From assembly GCA_000307305.1 (NCBI GenBank), contig DF158882.1:1666631-1717967 (forward strand): a stretch of DNA of 51,337 nucleotides, given 5' to 3'. The notes beneath the pieces are model-generated. The model made no database searches and was not told the DNA's origin. It worked only from the letters and a program-made list of their open reading frames with translations. Position 1 is the first letter of the stretch. Every line of letters begins with the position of its first letter. Source of the stretch: Enterobacteriaceae bacterium B14 (lineage in GTDB: Bacteria > Pseudomonadota > Gammaproteobacteria > Enterobacterales > Enterobacteriaceae). Made by a program: the position numbers and the translations under genes. Shown here one piece after another: positions 21,107 through 32,289 of the stretch.

Positions 21107-23341
21107 TTAACTACCGTGTAAGCGTTTCGCCTCAATCACATCAGGTAGCTGATTTAAGCGATTTAATGCTCTGGAAAGCACCGGTAAGTTATAGATCTCT
21201 ATTTCCATATCGATCGTTGCCAGTTGCTGTTTGGTATCACTCCGGCTGGTAACACTCAGAACATTCACTTTCTCGTTTGCCAGAATAGTCGTGATATCAC
21301 GAAGCAATCCGCTACGGTCGTTAGCTTCGATACGAACGACCAGCGAGTAGCCGCTAGAGTAGCAATCACCCCATGCTGCATCCACCAGCCGCTCTGCGGC
21401 ATGGTTCTTTAACTCAGCCAATTGTTCACAGTCTGCCCGATGAATCGAGATCCCTCTGCCTTGGGTAATAAAACCGACAATATCATCGCCCGGTATTGGC
21501 TGGCAGCAGCGAGCAATGTGATGCATCAGATTCCCTACCCCCTCAACCACAACGCGCCCATTGTCTTTCGTGGCGGATTTAGGCTGAGTATTTTGGGCTT
21601 TTTGGGTCAATTGACGTAGAGCTTCTCGATCGGCCTCTTCCGCCGTTGGTTTATTCAACCGCGACTGTAAGAAGTTAACCATCTGGTTTAACCGAATATC
21701 ACCACCACCAATCGCCGCCAGAACTTCATCCATCGCATTCATGTTATAGCGTGGCACCAGTAGCTTTTCAGCCTCTTTCAGGCTGATACCCAAACGCTCT
21801 AGTTCGTCATCGAGGATCTGACGACCGCCGATAATATTCTTATCCCGATCCTGTTTCTTGAACCAAGCATGAACCTTAGAGCGTCCACGGCCTGTTGTGA
21901 TATAGCCAAGGTTAGGGTTCAGCCAATCGCGGCTTGGGTTTGGCTGTTTTTGAGTGATGATCTCTATTTGATCACCCATTTGCAGTTGGTAAGTAAAAGG
22001 GACAATGCGCCCGCTAATCTTCGCACCAATGCAGCGATGCCCGACATCACTATGAATATGATAGGCAAAATCTAACGGCGTTGAGCCAGCAGGGAGATCG
22101 ATTACATCCCCTTTTGGCGTAAACACATAGACTCTGTCATCAAAGACTTGGCTGCGCACTTCATCCAACATTTCGCCAGAATCCGCCATCTCTTCCTGCC
22201 AAGAGATAAGCTTACGTAGCCAAGCAATGCGGCCTTCATAGCCTGAGCGCCCTGTAACCGCACCCTCTTTATATTTCCAGTGAGCAGCCACCCCCAGTTC
22301 TGCATCTTCATGCATCTGGCGAGTCCGAATCTGAATTTCAATAGTCTGGCCTTTCGGCCCCAGTACAACCGTATGAATAGATTGATAACCATTCGGTTTA
22401 GGGTTGGCGACATAATCATCGAACTCATCGGGCAAATGGCGGTAGTGCGTATGCACGATCCCCAATGCGCCATAACAATCCTGCAAGCGTTCAACCACAA
22501 TCCGCACGGCGCGCACATCATATAGCTCATCAAATGGCACTGCTTTTTTCTGCATTTTGCGCCAAATACTGTAGATGTGCTTAGGCCGGCCATAAACATC
22601 GGCTTTAACGCCCTCTTCATCCATCGCGACACGAAGAGATTTTACAAATTCATCAATATACTGTTCACGGTCTATCCGCCGCTCATGCAGAAGCTTGGCA
22701 ATACTTTTGTACTCATCGGGGTGTAAATAGCGAAAACAGAAGTCTTCCAACTCCCACTTAAGCTGCCCAATGCCAAGGCGATTCGCTAGCGGCGCATAAA
22801 TATTTGAGCTCTCTTTGGCCGCGAGAACACGGACATCTTCATCGGCATCTTTTACTTCGCGTAGGTAAGTAATACGCTCTGCCAGTTTGATAACCACACA
22901 GCGAAAATCTTCTACCATCGCCAGCAGCATGCGCCGCACGTTATCCACCTGCTCAGAAGCCCCGCTATCATTTTGCGTGGCTTTCAGTTGGCGAATAGCA
23001 TCCATATCACGCACGCCATGTACGAGGTGGTGAATATTTTTACCGAAATCTTCCAGAATCGTCTCTTCACTAACAAGGCCAGAATCGACTAAGGGGAAAA
23101 GCAGAGCCGCACGCATACTCTCGTTGTCCATACTCAACGTGGAGAGAATTTCAACCATCTCAAGGCCACGCCACAGCAACAGAGGTGCTTGAGGCTCGCC
23201 CTGCGTTTTCTGTTCACAATATTGCCATGTGGAAGTTAGGCGATCGTTTGACTGCTGATTAGTAATGCCCAGACTCGCAATCCACTTATCAAGGGCAAAC
23301 TCACCAGCCATATTCAAATGTGCACTTCTTATAGCAACCAT
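21107..23341 (-). CDS. relA: GTP pyrophosphokinase (ppGpp synthetase I)
   Basis: Ribosome-associated synthetase of (p)ppGpp in amino acid starvation. The 744-residue product equals the E. coli length. Domain order is an inactive HD-like hydrolase region, the synthetase domain with YGRPKHIYSIWRKMQ and YDVRAVRIVV, a TGS domain (VYVFTPKGDVIDLPAGSTPL), a helical/zinc-finger region with ARCCQPIPGD and a C-terminal ACT domain (DRSGLLRDITTILANEKVNV). It lies 9 bases after rlmD on the same strand. Confidence 0.99.
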   Translation of the reverse strand: MVAIRSAHLNMAGEFALDKWIASLGITNQQSNDRLTSTWQYCEQKTQGEPQAPLLLWRGLEMVEILSTLSMDNESMRAALLFPLVDSGLVSEETILEDFGKNIHHLVHGVRDMDAIRQLKATQNDSGASEQVDNVRRMLLAMVEDFRCVVIKLAERITYLREVKDADEDVRVLAAKESSNIYAPLANRLGIGQLKWELEDFCFRYLHPDEYKSIAKLLHERRIDREQYIDEFVKSLRVAMDEEGVKADVYGRPKHIYSIWRKMQKKAVPFDELYDVRAVRIVVERLQDCYGALGIVHTHYRHLPDEFDDYVANPKPNGYQSIHTVVLGPKGQTIEIQIRTRQMHEDAELGVAAHWKYKEGAVTGRSGYEGRIAWLRKLISWQEEMADSGEMLDEVRSQVFDDRVYVFTPKGDVIDLPAGSTPLDFAYHIHSDVGHRCIGAKISGRIVPFTYQLQMGDQIEIITQKQPNPSRDWLNPNLGYITTGRGRSKVHAWFKKQDRDKNIIGGRQILDDELERLGISLKEAEKLLVPRYNMNAMDEVLAAIGGGDIRLNQMVNFLQSRLNKPTAEEADREALRQLTQKAQNTQPKSATKDNGRVVVEGVGNLMHHIARCCQPIPGDDIVGFITQGRGISIHRADCEQLAELKNHAAERLVDAAWGDCYSSGYSLVVRIEANDRSGLLRDITTILANEKVNVLSVTSRSDTKQQLATIDMEIEIYNLPVLSRALNRLNQLPDVIEAKRLHGS

Positions 23342-23350
23342 AACTTCTCC

Positions 23351-24703
23351 CTACTTTGCAGCAGTAGCAGTGGCCTGTTTTACAAACAATGCCATTGACT
23401 CCAAGTGAGCCGTTTGGGGGAACATGTCTAACATACGAACGTGTTCAAGATGATAGTGAGCAGCGAGTAACGCTTTGCTATCTCTGGCTAAGGTGGTCGG
23501 GTTACACGAGATATAAACGATACGCTCTGGAGCAAGTTTAATGATTTGCGACATCACTCCAGCCGCTCCCGCTCTTGCAGGATCTAACAATATTTTATTG
23601 AACCCTTGCTTTGCCCATGGTTGATTTCTGACATCCTCTTCCAAGTTTTCATGATAGAAAAGAGCATTGTCTAAGCTGTTATTACGGGCGTTGTTTTGCC
23701 CTTGTTCAACCAATGAAGGAACCCCTTCAATACCAATAGCCTGCTTTACCCGCTTCGCAATAGGCAACGTGAAATTGCCCATACCGCAAAACAGATCCAA
23801 TACGCTATCCTCTGGCTGAAGATCCAACCACTCTAGTGCTTGAGCCACCATGAGATGGTTAATTTCATCATTGACCTGAATAAAATCGCGCGGATCAAAT
23901 GTTAACTTAAGGTTATCAATACAATACCAGGATGGCTCGCCGCACAGCATTTCAGAAACACCATCGTTACCCACCAATGTGACGCCAGTTTGCCACTCTT
24001 TAGCGAAGGCCACCAGCGCACGGCGATCCTCCTCCATGATAGGAGAGAGGTGTCGCAGCACTAATATCGGCCCATTGTCAGCTAAAACAAGTTCAGCATG
24101 CCCTAACCGTTTGGCAATATTTAATTTTGAAAGACAATGCCTTAAAGGTAAAATCAACGCTTCAAGCGGTGGTTTGAGGACAGGGCAGTGTTCAATCTCA
24201 ACCAGATCATTAGAGCCATTCTGGCGAAACCCCATCACTAAACGCTGCTGTTTAGCAATGAATTGTAAGCCTAAGCGCGCCCGGCGGCGATAGCCGTAAC
24301 CCATACCTGAAATAACAGAATCAGCCTCTACCTTTAGCCCAGTCTCACGCAAAATAAGGTGCAATAAGCTGTCGGTTTTGCTCTTTTGCTGTAACTCGCT
24401 GGCCGCATGTTGCAATTGGCAACCACCGCAGATGCCAAAGTGGGGACAACGAGGTACAATACGCCCCGTGCTATTACTTAATAATTTCTTAAGTTTTCCT
24501 TTGGCATATTGGCGCTTATCGTCAGTTAATACGGCTTCAACCTGCTCACCCGGTAATGCGCCCTGAATAAACAATGTTTTACCGTTGAGCCGCCCTACCC
24601 CCTGACCAAATTGATCTAGAGTATCGATAGCGAGTGTTACAGCCTGTCGTCCACCCTGTGGTTTGTTGGCAGAGTGACGCTTTGGGGAATAGAATTGAGC
24701 CAT
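23351..24703 (-). CDS. rlmD: 23S rRNA (uracil-1939-C5)-methyltransferase
   Basis: SAM-dependent RNA methyltransferase for m5U1939 of 23S rRNA. The 450-residue product is slightly longer than in E. coli. An N-terminal TRAM domain (LDQFGQGVGRLNGKTLFIQG) is followed by a 4Fe-4S cluster site with the cysteines of RCPHFGICGGCQ and a later one in EHCPVL. The methyltransferase domain has VLDLFCGMGNFTLP, DPARAGA and the catalytic cysteine region IVYISCNPTTLARD. Divergent from barA by 62 bases, as in E. coli. Confidence 0.98.
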   Translation of the reverse strand: MAQFYSPKRHSANKPQGGRQAVTLAIDTLDQFGQGVGRLNGKTLFIQGALPGEQVEAVLTDDKRQYAKGKLKKLLSNSTGRIVPRCPHFGICGGCQLQHAASELQQKSKTDSLLHLILRETGLKVEADSVISGMGYGYRRRARLGLQFIAKQQRLVMGFRQNGSNDLVEIEHCPVLKPPLEALILPLRHCLSKLNIAKRLGHAELVLADNGPILVLRHLSPIMEEDRRALVAFAKEWQTGVTLVGNDGVSEMLCGEPSWYCIDNLKLTFDPRDFIQVNDEINHLMVAQALEWLDLQPEDSVLDLFCGMGNFTLPIAKRVKQAIGIEGVPSLVEQGQNNARNNSLDNALFYHENLEEDVRNQPWAKQGFNKILLDPARAGAAGVMSQIIKLAPERIVYISCNPTTLARDSKALLAAHYHLEHVRMLDMFPQTAHLESMALFVKQATATAAK

Positions 24704-24765
24704 AATTGTAGATTCGGTACCGTTTAATTAAGCTATCAGCCGTAATTGTCCCATATTGGAAGCCC

Positions 24766-27495
24766 ATGACAAAATACAGTCTTCGTGCGCGAATGATGAT
24801 TTTAATTCTGGCCCCTACCTTATTGATTGGCCTGTTATTAACAACCTTCTTCGTCGTTCATCGCTATAACGAACTTCAGGCACAACTGATCGATTCCGGT
24901 TCAAGCATTATCGAGCCATTAGCCGTCGCCAGCGAATATGGGATGACCTTTCGCAGCCGTGAAGCATTACAGCAGCTTATCGGATTATTGCATCGGCGGC
25001 ACTCCGATATTGTTCGTTCCATCACCGTATTCGACTCTCAGAATAACCTGTTTGTCACATCCAATTATAATTACAGCTACTCTTACCTACAGCTCCCCAA
25101 AGGGGTCGCCATTCCATCGGAGCTGATGTTAACCCGAAAAGGCGATGCGCTGATATTACGCACCCCCATTCTAGCCGATAACCAATTTTCCAGTTCAGAA
25201 TTCAATATCGAGCAAGACCGCAACTTACTCGGTTACATTGCCATCGAGCTGGATCTGCGCACAGTTCGTCTACAACAGTATAAAGAAGTCTTTGTTGCAA
25301 TATTGTTGCTGATTATTTGTTTATGTATCGCCATGCTTTTCGCCTATCGGTTAATGCGCGATGTCACTGGGCCAATACGTAATATGGTTAATACCGTTGA
25401 CCGTATTCGCCAAGGGCAACTCGATAGCCGTGTTGAAGGCTATATGCTCGGCGAATTAGATATATTGAAGAACGGTATCAACTCGATGGCGGTATCCATT
25501 GCTGATTACCATGAAGAGATGCAGCAGAATATCGATCAAGCGACCTCTGATTTGCGCGAAACACTAGAACAGATGGAGATCCAAAACGTTGAACTCGATC
25601 TGGCCAAAAAACGGGCGCAAGAAGCCGCTAGGATCAAATCTGAGTTCCTCGCGAATATGTCACATGAGCTGAGAACGCCACTGAATGGCGTCATTGGTTT
25701 TACCCGTCAGACCCTCAAAACACAGCTCACCGCAACACAGTCGGACTATCTGCAAACAATAGAGCGATCAGCAAATAACTTACTCAGCATCATTAACGAC
25801 GTTCTGGATTTCTCTAAGTTGGAAGCAGGGAAATTACAGCTCGAGTACATTCCTTTCTCTCTGCGCGAAACCATTGATGAAATCGCTATCTTGCTGGCAC
25901 ACAGCGCGCATGAAAAAGGTCTGGAACTAACCGTTGATGTTCGCAACGATGTTCCTGAATACGTTATTGGTGATCCGCTTCGCTTACAGCAAGTTATTAC
26001 CAATTTGCTGGGTAACGCGATTAAATTCACTGAACACGGCAATATTGATGTCCGCGTTGAATTACGCACACATTACGGACAGGAAGCCGAGTTAGAAATT
26101 CAGGTTCACGATACAGGTATCGGGATTTCTGAACGCCAGCAATCAGAGCTATTCCAAGCGTTCCGACAAGCTGATGCCAGTATTTCGCGCCGCCATGGTG
26201 GTACGGGGTTAGGCTTAGTTATCACCCAGCGTTTGGTGAAAGAAATGGGCGGTGATATTAACTTCCACAGCCAGCCCAATAAAGGCTCCACATTTTGGTT
26301 TCATATTCGTATTGGGCTTAGTAGCAGTATTCCAAGCAATATCTATTCACAAGAAGAGCTGGAGGGCAAAAATCTGGCTTATGTCGAGCTCAACCCTTCT
26401 GCAGCTCAGGCAACGCTAGAAATACTGGATACAACACCGCTTAATGTCACTTATAGCCCGACACTATCTCAGATGCCTAAACAGCACTATGACATCATTC
26501 TGCTAGGTGCCCCAATCAACATTCAGCAAGATATCGCGTTCTATCGGGAGCGGATATCCACAGCCAAATCACTCGCTGATCGTGTGATTATTGCTCTGCC
26601 AACGCAGGCATTAATCGATATAAAAATGCTGCAACGCCTTGGGATTAACGCCACCTTAAATAAACCGATGTCTCAAGGAAGGCTCATCAATACCCTCACC
26701 GAAAAGACAAATATCTTATCGATAACGCATGAGGCAACAAATCCGTTACCTCGTTTGCCCCTAACGGTGATGGCTGTTGACGACAATCCTGCCAACCTAA
26801 AACTCCTCGGCGCTTTACTAAACGAGCTCGTCGAGAAAACGATTCTCTGCAATAACGCAGAGGAAGCGCTGATTGTCGCGAGAGTAGAGAGTATCGATAT
26901 TGTGTTAATGGATATTCAAATGCCAAATATTGATGGCATTCGAGCCGCTGAGCTGATCCATCAAATCCCTCAGCATGCACATATTCCTATTATTGCTGTC
27001 ACGGCAAATGCGGCCGTTGGAGAGAGAGAAAGGCTGATTAATGCGGGTATGGATGACTATTTGACCAAACCCATTGATGAAAAAGTGCTGACTCGGATGT
27101 TGAATCACTTTAAGAAAGCGCCAGTCGTCAGCCCGCCAGAAATAGTAAAAAACTGCTCACTTGATTGGAATTTGGCGCTGCAGCAATCCTCTAATAAAGT
27201 CGATTTGGCCTGTGACCTGCTGATTATGCTGCTCGATTTTCTCCCCGAAGTGGCAGAGCGGGTTCAACATGTTTTAGATGGCGCTCAAGACGATAGCATC
27301 GTCGATATTATTCACAAATTGCACGGAAGTTGCAGCTATAGCGGCGTTCCTCGTCTGAAAGATGCCTGTAATTATATCGAGCAACAATTGAGAAACGGCG
27401 CAACAGCCGAAGAGTTAGAGCCTGAATGGTTAGAGCTATTGGACGAAATAGAGAACGTTCAGAGGGAAGGTACAAAGAAATTAGGCGAAATGTAA
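24766..27495 (+). CDS. barA: Hybrid sensor histidine kinase BarA
   Basis: Tripartite sensor kinase of the BarA-UvrY system, which controls CsrB/CsrC small RNAs and responds to acetate and formate. The 909-residue product has an N-terminal transmembrane segment (about 9-30), a periplasmic region, a second transmembrane segment (about 170-192), HAMP, a coiled coil and a HisKA domain with H300 in [10 protein letters not shown]. Then come HATPase ([22 protein letters not shown]), a receiver domain with D716 in LMDIQMP, and a C-terminal HPt domain with H850 in IHKLHGS. All phosphorelay residues are present. Confidence 0.98.
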   Translation: MTKYSLRARMMILILAPTLLIGLLLTTFFVVHRYNELQAQLIDSGSSIIEPLAVASEYGMTFRSREALQQLIGLLHRRHSDIVRSITVFDSQNNLFVTSNYNYSYSYLQLPKGVAIPSELMLTRKGDALILRTPILADNQFSSSEFNIEQDRNLLGYIAIELDLRTVRLQQYKEVFVAILLLIICLCIAMLFAYRLMRDVTGPIRNMVNTVDRIRQGQLDSRVEGYMLGELDILKNGINSMAVSIADYHEEMQQNIDQATSDLRETLEQMEIQNVELDLAKKRAQEAARIKSEFLANMSHELRTPLNGVIGFTRQTLKTQLTATQSDYLQTIERSANNLLSIINDVLDFSKLEAGKLQLEYIPFSLRETIDEIAILLAHSAHEKGLELTVDVRNDVPEYVIGDPLRLQQVITNLLGNAIKFTEHGNIDVRVELRTHYGQEAELEIQVHDTGIGISERQQSELFQAFRQADASISRRHGGTGLGLVITQRLVKEMGGDINFHSQPNKGSTFWFHIRIGLSSSIPSNIYSQEELEGKNLAYVELNPSAAQATLEILDTTPLNVTYSPTLSQMPKQHYDIILLGAPINIQQDIAFYRERISTAKSLADRVIIALPTQALIDIKMLQRLGINATLNKPMSQGRLINTLTEKTNILSITHEATNPLPRLPLTVMAVDDNPANLKLLGALLNELVEKTILCNNAEEALIVARVESIDIVLMDIQMPNIDGIRAAELIHQIPQHAHIPIIAVTANAAVGERERLINAGMDDYLTKPIDEKVLTRMLNHFKKAPVVSPPEIVKNCSLDWNLALQQSSNKVDLACDLLIMLLDFLPEVAERVQHVLDGAQDDSIVDIIHKLHGSCSYSGVPRLKDACNYIEQQLRNGATAEELEPEWLELLDEIENVQREGTKKLGEM

Positions 27496-27574
27496 CTCAG
27501 ATAGCGAACTCAGGGTGTCGACCTGTCTATCTCATCGAGATACTCAGATCGACCACTCATCGCTTATTAGCTAC

Positions 27575-27955
27575 TCAGCTTTCCATAATCACGGTCGCAC
27601 AGGCGTACTCACACTCATCCGCTAAAGAGAGGTGGATAGCGTTAACACCCAGTGCAGCAGCCATCTCAGCCGCTCTCCCATGCAGTTTTAGGCTCGGCTT
27701 TCCTAAACTGTCATTGATCACTTCAAACTGATTGAATGCCAAACCATCGCGAATTCCCGTACCGAGTGCCTTGGCCGCAGCTTCTTTAACCGAAAAACGT
27801 TTCGCTAGAAAACGTACCGGCTGGCGATGTTGTTGGTATAGCGCCCACTCACCTTCAGCCAATATTCTTTGCGCCAAGCGATCGCCACTACGCGCCAACA
27901 CCGCTTCAATTCTGGCGATTTCGACAATGTCTGTTCCTAGCCCCAAAATCGCCAT
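27575..27955 (-). CDS. acpS: Holo-[acyl-carrier-protein] synthase
   Basis: Transfers 4'-phosphopantetheine from CoA to apo-ACP. The 126-residue product has the family length. Metal-binding D9 in [12 protein letters not shown] and E58 in [15 protein letters not shown] are in place. Its ATG overlaps the pdxJ stop codon by one base (TAATG), the usual coupling. It is convergent with barA. Confidence 0.98.
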   Translation of the reverse strand: MAILGLGTDIVEIARIEAVLARSGDRLAQRILAEGEWALYQQHRQPVRFLAKRFSVKEAAAKALGTGIRDGLAFNQFEVINDSLGKPSLKLHGRAAEMAAALGVNAIHLSLADECEYACATVIMES

Positions 27956-28686
27956 TAGCCGCGAGCTTCCAGCATAAGGCGTTTCATATCAGCCACGGCA
28001 TTCGCTAAACCATCCATCACTGCACGGCCAATAATGGCATGACCGATATTTAGCTCATAGATTTCTGGCAAGACAGCAATCGCCTGCACGTTGTGATACG
28101 TCAAGCCATGCCCCGCATTCACTTTTAACCCTTGATTAGCCGCATAAGTCGCGGCTTTAGCTATCCGCTCTAACTCGAACTGACGAGCCTGCTGTGTTTC
28201 AGCATCGGCATAAGCCCCTGTATGTATTTCAATAAAAGGCGCATTAACAGCAACCGCGGCATCAATTTGTTGAAAGTCTGGGTCGATAAATAGAGAAACC
28301 TGAATGTTGTTATCCGCCAAACGGGTAACTGCATCACGCATTCGAGAGAGTTGCCCTGCCACGTCTAAACCGCCTTCCGTCGTGACCTCTTGGCGTTTTT
28401 CAGGGACGAGGCAACAGAAATGAGGGAGGGTTTCACAGGCAATATTCAGCATCTCATCGGTTACCGCCATTTCCAGATTCATACGAGTCTGAATGGTTTC
28501 ACGTAAAATACGAACATCGCGGTCGGTGATATGGCGGCGATCTTCACGTAGGTGAATAGTGATGCCATCGGCACCAGCCTGCTCTGCAATAAATGCGGCT
28601 TGAACGGGGTCTGGATAACTGGTCCCACGTGCATTACGTAAAGTCGCGATATGATCGATATTAACGCCTAATAGCAGTTCAGACAT
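27955..28686 (-). CDS. pdxJ: Pyridoxine 5'-phosphate synthase
   Basis: Condenses 1-deoxyxylulose 5-phosphate with 3-amino-2-oxopropyl phosphate to form pyridoxine 5'-phosphate. With the start at 28686 ([20 protein letters not shown]) it has 243 residues, as in E. coli. The TIM-barrel motifs [28 protein letters not shown] and [11 protein letters not shown] are visible. The frame stays open to 28959, but the extra residues match nothing and overlap the start of tam. In most relatives recO precedes pdxJ; here the divergent tam gene separates them, so pdxJ-acpS must have its own promoter in 28687-28898. Confidence 0.98.
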   Translation of the reverse strand: MSELLLGVNIDHIATLRNARGTSYPDPVQAAFIAEQAGADGITIHLREDRRHITDRDVRILRETIQTRMNLEMAVTDEMLNIACETLPHFCCLVPEKRQEVTTEGGLDVAGQLSRMRDAVTRLADNNIQVSLFIDPDFQQIDAAVAVNAPFIEIHTGAYADAETQQARQFELERIAKAATYAANQGLKVNAGHGLTYHNVQAIAVLPEIYELNIGHAIIGRAVMDGLANAVADMKRLMLEARG

Positions 28687-28898
28687 GACAACCTCAGTGA
28701 CATCGAAAAACGGAAGAGCTGCTAGTTTACACGCTGTTTTCTGTAAATCACGCCTAAATTTCTGGCAACGCCTGCTATTTAAGCTGAGAAATAGCCGGTC
28801 AAAATAGACAGACCAAAGGCATCTCCAAGCCAGTAGCTGCACGCTATTTTTTGTTCTATATACTGATTCATATCTAACGATAAATAACAGGAGAGAGC

Positions 28899-29678
28899 AT
28901 GAAAGCATGGGATCCCGAGCTATATCTGCAATTTGAGGAGGAGAGAACACGGCCAGCACGTGATTTATTAGCCCGAATAACGCTAAAAGATCCCCACTAT
29001 GTCAGCGATCTCGGTTGTGGGCCGGGAAATAGCACAGCGCTTTTATACGATGCCTATCCACAGGCCACCATTACCGGCGTTGATAGCTCTGAGCCTATGT
29101 TACAGCAGGCTCGCCAGCGCTTAACCTCCTGTGTTTTCCAACTGGCGGATGTCAGCACTTGGCACCCAAAGAATCCTCAAAATATTATTTATGCCAATGC
29201 CGCCCTACAGTGGGTGCCAGACCATAAACGTCTATTACCTCATCTCGTACAGCAGCTTGCTCAAGATGGTGTGCTAGCGTTTCAAATGCCGGATAACTTG
29301 GATCAACCGTCACACGCACTCATGCGTAAAGTGGCGATAGAAGGTGCTTGGAAGGATAAAATCGGTGAGAGCGCGTTTCGCAGTAAAAGGCTGCTTGCCA
29401 CGAATACGTATTATGATTTGCTGGCAGGTCAAGGATGCGAAGTGGATATCTGGCGCACCACCTACTATCACGTTATGCCATCTGCTACCGCTATTGTGGA
29501 TTGGGTTCGTTCGACGGGGTTACGCCCCTTTTTATCACCACTCGATGAGAGTGAGCAGAAGATGTTTTTACAACGTTATTTAGCTGAATTGCAGCAAGCG
29601 TATCGGCGGCAAGAGAACGGGAATGTATTACTCGCCTTTCCTCGCATATTTATAGTGGCGAGAAAAAGTAAACGTTAG
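28899..29678 (+). CDS. tam: Trans-aconitate 2-methyltransferase
   Basis: SAM-dependent methyltransferase of 259 residues that esterifies trans-aconitate, an inhibitor of the TCA cycle. The class I motif I is [20 protein letters not shown], followed by [10 protein letters not shown] and [19 protein letters not shown]; the C-terminal region has [17 protein letters not shown] and [12 protein letters not shown], which are specific to Tam. A strong AGGAGAG ribosome binding site precedes the ATG. It is inserted between pdxJ and recO on the opposite strand, a place where E. coli has no gene. Confidence 0.94.
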   Translation: MKAWDPELYLQFEEERTRPARDLLARITLKDPHYVSDLGCGPGNSTALLYDAYPQATITGVDSSEPMLQQARQRLTSCVFQLADVSTWHPKNPQNIIYANAALQWVPDHKRLLPHLVQQLAQDGVLAFQMPDNLDQPSHALMRKVAIEGAWKDKIGESAFRSKRLLATNTYYDLLAGQGCEVDIWRTTYYHVMPSATAIVDWVRSTGLRPFLSPLDESEQKMFLQRYLAELQQAYRRQENGNVLLAFPRIFIVARKSKR

Positions 29679-29689
29679 TCGGTTTTTAT

Positions 29690-30424
29690 CTATTTCCTGA
29701 TAAAAAACTGTTTAAACAGCTCACGACTTTTTAGCGGCTTACCGCCAAGATAAGGTTTTAGCGCAATGCGAGTGAAACGCTTGGCGGCTCTTAAGGTATC
29801 GATATCAGGAAACTCGCGGGAAGCCAGCGCCTGCAAATCACGCCCTGTAAAGGTCAATCTGTCATTGACGAGGCTTGCAATAAACCCTTTCTCTTCTCGG
29901 TAGCGATAGGTCATGGTATCAGCGACCTCTTCACCACTACCTGCACAGTGTAAGAAATCGATGCCGTATCCTAGGTGCCCGAGCAGCGCCAACTCAAAAC
30001 AGCGAAGCGCTCGTTCAGGCGAACCTGTGGTACCCGCTAAGGTTTGTAAACAGTGAAGATAATCAAAGAAAAGTGCAGAGTAGGCTGTTTCCTGCTCCAA
30101 CACTCGGGCTACCAGCTCATTGACATAGAGGCCGCTATAAAGCATCAGGCCGGATAGAGGAAGTGCGAGGGAAACGGGCTCTGCATTACGCAGTGTTTTT
30201 ACTTCGCCGCGTCCGCTCCAGCGGATAAGAAGAGGTGTAAAAGGCTGCAAGCAGCCTTTTAACTGGGAGCGACGGCCTCTTGCCCCTTTCGCTAGAATTC
30301 GTATCCGCCCATGCCCTTCTGTGAACATATCCAGTAATAAACTGGTTTCACTATAAGGCCTAGAGTGCAGAACGAAGGCGCGTTGCCAGCCATCGCCTGA
30401 AGGTGCGTTATGCGTCGTCGCCAT
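29690..30424 (-). CDS. recO: DNA repair protein RecO
   Basis: Recombination mediator that acts with RecF and RecR to load RecA on SSB-coated DNA. The 244-residue product has an N-terminal OB fold ([20 protein letters not shown]) and a helical domain with [13 protein letters not shown] and [15 protein letters not shown]. Its start overlaps the end of era by 17 bases, so translation is probably coupled. Confidence 0.97.
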   Translation of the reverse strand: MATTHNAPSGDGWQRAFVLHSRPYSETSLLLDMFTEGHGRIRILAKGARGRRSQLKGCLQPFTPLLIRWSGRGEVKTLRNAEPVSLALPLSGLMLYSGLYVNELVARVLEQETAYSALFFDYLHCLQTLAGTTGSPERALRCFELALLGHLGYGIDFLHCAGSGEEVADTMTYRYREEKGFIASLVNDRLTFTGRDLQALASREFPDIDTLRAAKRFTRIALKPYLGGKPLKSRELFKQFFIRK

Positions 30425-31313
30425 AACCTAAGCTACGCAGCGCCCTTTCATCGTCCGCCCAGCCCGATTTCACTTTCACCCACAGTTCTAAATGTACTTT
30501 TGTGTCAAACATGTTTTCCATGTCTTGACGCGCTTCGATGCCAATGGTTTTGATCTTTTGGCCTTTATTGCCAATAACCATTTTCTTCTGGCCTTCACGC
30601 TCAACCAGAATCAAGCCGTGGATATCGTAGCCGCCACGATCATTGGTCGCAAAACGCTCGATTTCAACGGTGACCGAATAAGGCAGCTCTTCACCTAAGA
30701 AACGCATCAGCTTTTCACGGATGATCTCAGAAGCCATAAAACGCTGAGAACGGTCAGTAATATAATCTTCAGGGAAGTGATGTATCGCCTCTGGCAAGCG
30801 CTTGCGCACAATGCTAGCAATCGTGTCCACATTCATGCCTTTCTCTGCGGAGATAGGCACAATATCCAGAAAATTCATCTGCTCACTCAAGAAAGACATG
30901 TGAGGCAAAAGTTTGGATTTGTCAGTGACGTTATCAATTTTGTTGATAGCTAGGACAACTGGGCTTTTTAAACCGCGTAGCTTATTGACGACCATTTCGT
31001 CATCTGCTGTCCAGTTTGTTCCTTCAACAACGAAAATAACCAGTTCTACATCACCAATCGAGCTACTTGCAGCTCGGTTCATCAGGCGGTTAATCGCCCT
31101 TTTTTCTTCAATATGCAGCCCCGGGGTATCCACATAAATAGCCTGATAAGGCCCTTCAGTATGGATGCCCATAATACGGTGGCGCGTCGTTTGTGGTTTT
31201 CTGGACGTGATGGAGATTTTCTGCCCCAATAATTCGTTCAGCAGTGTCGATTTACCGACGTTGGGACGACCAACGATGGCAATAAAACCACAGTATGACT
31301 TTTCTTCGCTCAT
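30408..31313 (-). CDS. era: GTPase Era
   Basis: Essential GTPase that binds the 3' end of 16S rRNA during 30S maturation. The 301-residue product equals the E. coli length. It has P-loop GRPNVGKST, switch II DTPGLH and NKID, and a C-terminal KH domain with [15 protein letters not shown]. It overlaps rnc by 4 bases and recO by 17, forming the compact rnc-era-recO operon. Confidence 0.99.
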   Translation of the reverse strand: MSEEKSYCGFIAIVGRPNVGKSTLLNELLGQKISITSRKPQTTRHRIMGIHTEGPYQAIYVDTPGLHIEEKRAINRLMNRAASSSIGDVELVIFVVEGTNWTADDEMVVNKLRGLKSPVVLAINKIDNVTDKSKLLPHMSFLSEQMNFLDIVPISAEKGMNVDTIASIVRKRLPEAIHHFPEDYITDRSQRFMASEIIREKLMRFLGEELPYSVTVEIERFATNDRGGYDIHGLILVEREGQKKMVIGNKGQKIKTIGIEARQDMENMFDTKVHLELWVKVKSGWADDERALRSLGYGDDA

Positions 31314-31990
31314 TCAAGCTCCAGTTGGATCAGGGCTTGCTCGGCAGCAACCTGCTCAGCTTTACGGCGGCTGGAGCCTATGCCCACAACCGGTTCGCTT
31401 AAACCACTGACCTGACAATGTATCGTAAACTCTTGATCGTGAGCCTCACCTTTAACCTGAACCACCAAATAGGATGGCAGTGGGAGGTGTCGACCCTGCA
31501 AGAATTCTTGTAAACGGGTTTTGGGATCTTTTTGCTTATCACCGGGGCTAATCTCTTCGAGACGAGACTGGTACCAGTTCAAAATGATTTGTTGTACGTT
31601 CTTAATATCGCTATCCAGAAAAATACCGCCGATGAGTGCCTCAACGGTATCAGCTAGAATAGACTCACGGCGGAAACCACCGCTTTTTAACTCTCCAGGC
31701 CCTAAGCGTAGGCACTCGCCAATGTCGAATTCACGAGCGATTTCTGCCAACGTATTGCCACGCACCAATGTAGCGCGCATGCGGCTCATATCCCCCTCGT
31801 CGACACGAGGGAACTGGTGATATAAAGCATCTGCGATGACAAAACTGAGTATAGAGTCGCCCAAAAACTCCAGCCGTTCATTATGCTTACTGCTCGCGCT
31901 CCGATGCGTTAAGGCTTGCAACAACAGCTCCTGTTGTTGAAAAGTATAGCCCAGCTTGCGCTGCAACTTGTTTAATACGATGGGATTCAT
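31310..31990 (-). CDS. rnc: Ribonuclease III
   Basis: Double-strand-specific endoribonuclease that processes rRNA precursors and many mRNAs. The 226-residue product has E38, E41 and D45 in the signature [12 protein letters not shown], and a C-terminal double-stranded RNA-binding domain ([20 protein letters not shown]). The 299-base upstream region contains a large foldable element, which fits the known self-cleavage of the rnc leader in E. coli. Confidence 0.99.
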   Translation of the reverse strand: MNPIVLNKLQRKLGYTFQQQELLLQALTHRSASSKHNERLEFLGDSILSFVIADALYHQFPRVDEGDMSRMRATLVRGNTLAEIAREFDIGECLRLGPGELKSGGFRRESILADTVEALIGGIFLDSDIKNVQQIILNWYQSRLEEISPGDKQKDPKTRLQEFLQGRHLPLPSYLVVQVKGEAHDQEFTIHCQVSGLSEPVVGIGSSRRKAEQVAAEQALIQLELE

Positions 31991-32197
31991 GGGATACCAA
32001 ATAGATCAAGAATGCGTCATAACCGCCGCATGAGGAACAGACCTGCCCAATGCAATCTATCCGTTCATCGGTCCAAAACCGTTCCGCCTGCGGTAGCTCC
32101 AACAAGGGAGCCAAACCTTTTACTGTTTATTCCCCACTTCTTTAGCAAGGCCCGTTTCAGACGGATTGCTCATCAAATAGGAAGGGAAAAATACTAT

Positions 32198-32274
32198 GCA
32201 GGCTAACAGAATAAACACCCGCGAGGGCTATTCTACAACGAGTTAGAATTTTATTCTGCGCTTATTTAGCCTGC
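32198..32274 (-). promoter_or_regulatory. Structured RNA element between lepB and rnc, candidate RNase III autoregulatory site
   Basis: A 77-base element that folds into a branched structure. Outer helix 32198-32206 / 32266-32274 (9 perfect pairs) continues into a second helix 32207-32215 / 32250-32258 (9 perfect pairs) with a 7-base one-sided bulge. Inside are two arms: ATTCTA / TAGAAT at 32230-32249 and a short CCC / GGG arm at 32218-32227. It lies 15 bases after the lepB stop and about 210 bases before rnc. In E. coli RNase III cuts a stem-loop in its own leader, so this is a plausible counterpart. No T-run follows, so it is not a standard terminator. Confidence 0.6.
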
Positions 32275-32289
32275 TATCTTCTTAATGGG

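Noticed and set aside
28687-28959. N-terminal extension of pdxJ
   Set aside because: The conserved protein starts at 28686; the extension shows no family similarity and would overlap the start of tam.
31887-32114. 75-codon minus-strand frame across the rnc start region
   Set aside because: It overlaps rnc in another frame, lacks a ribosome binding site and has no recognisable motif; the region is better explained as the rnc leader.
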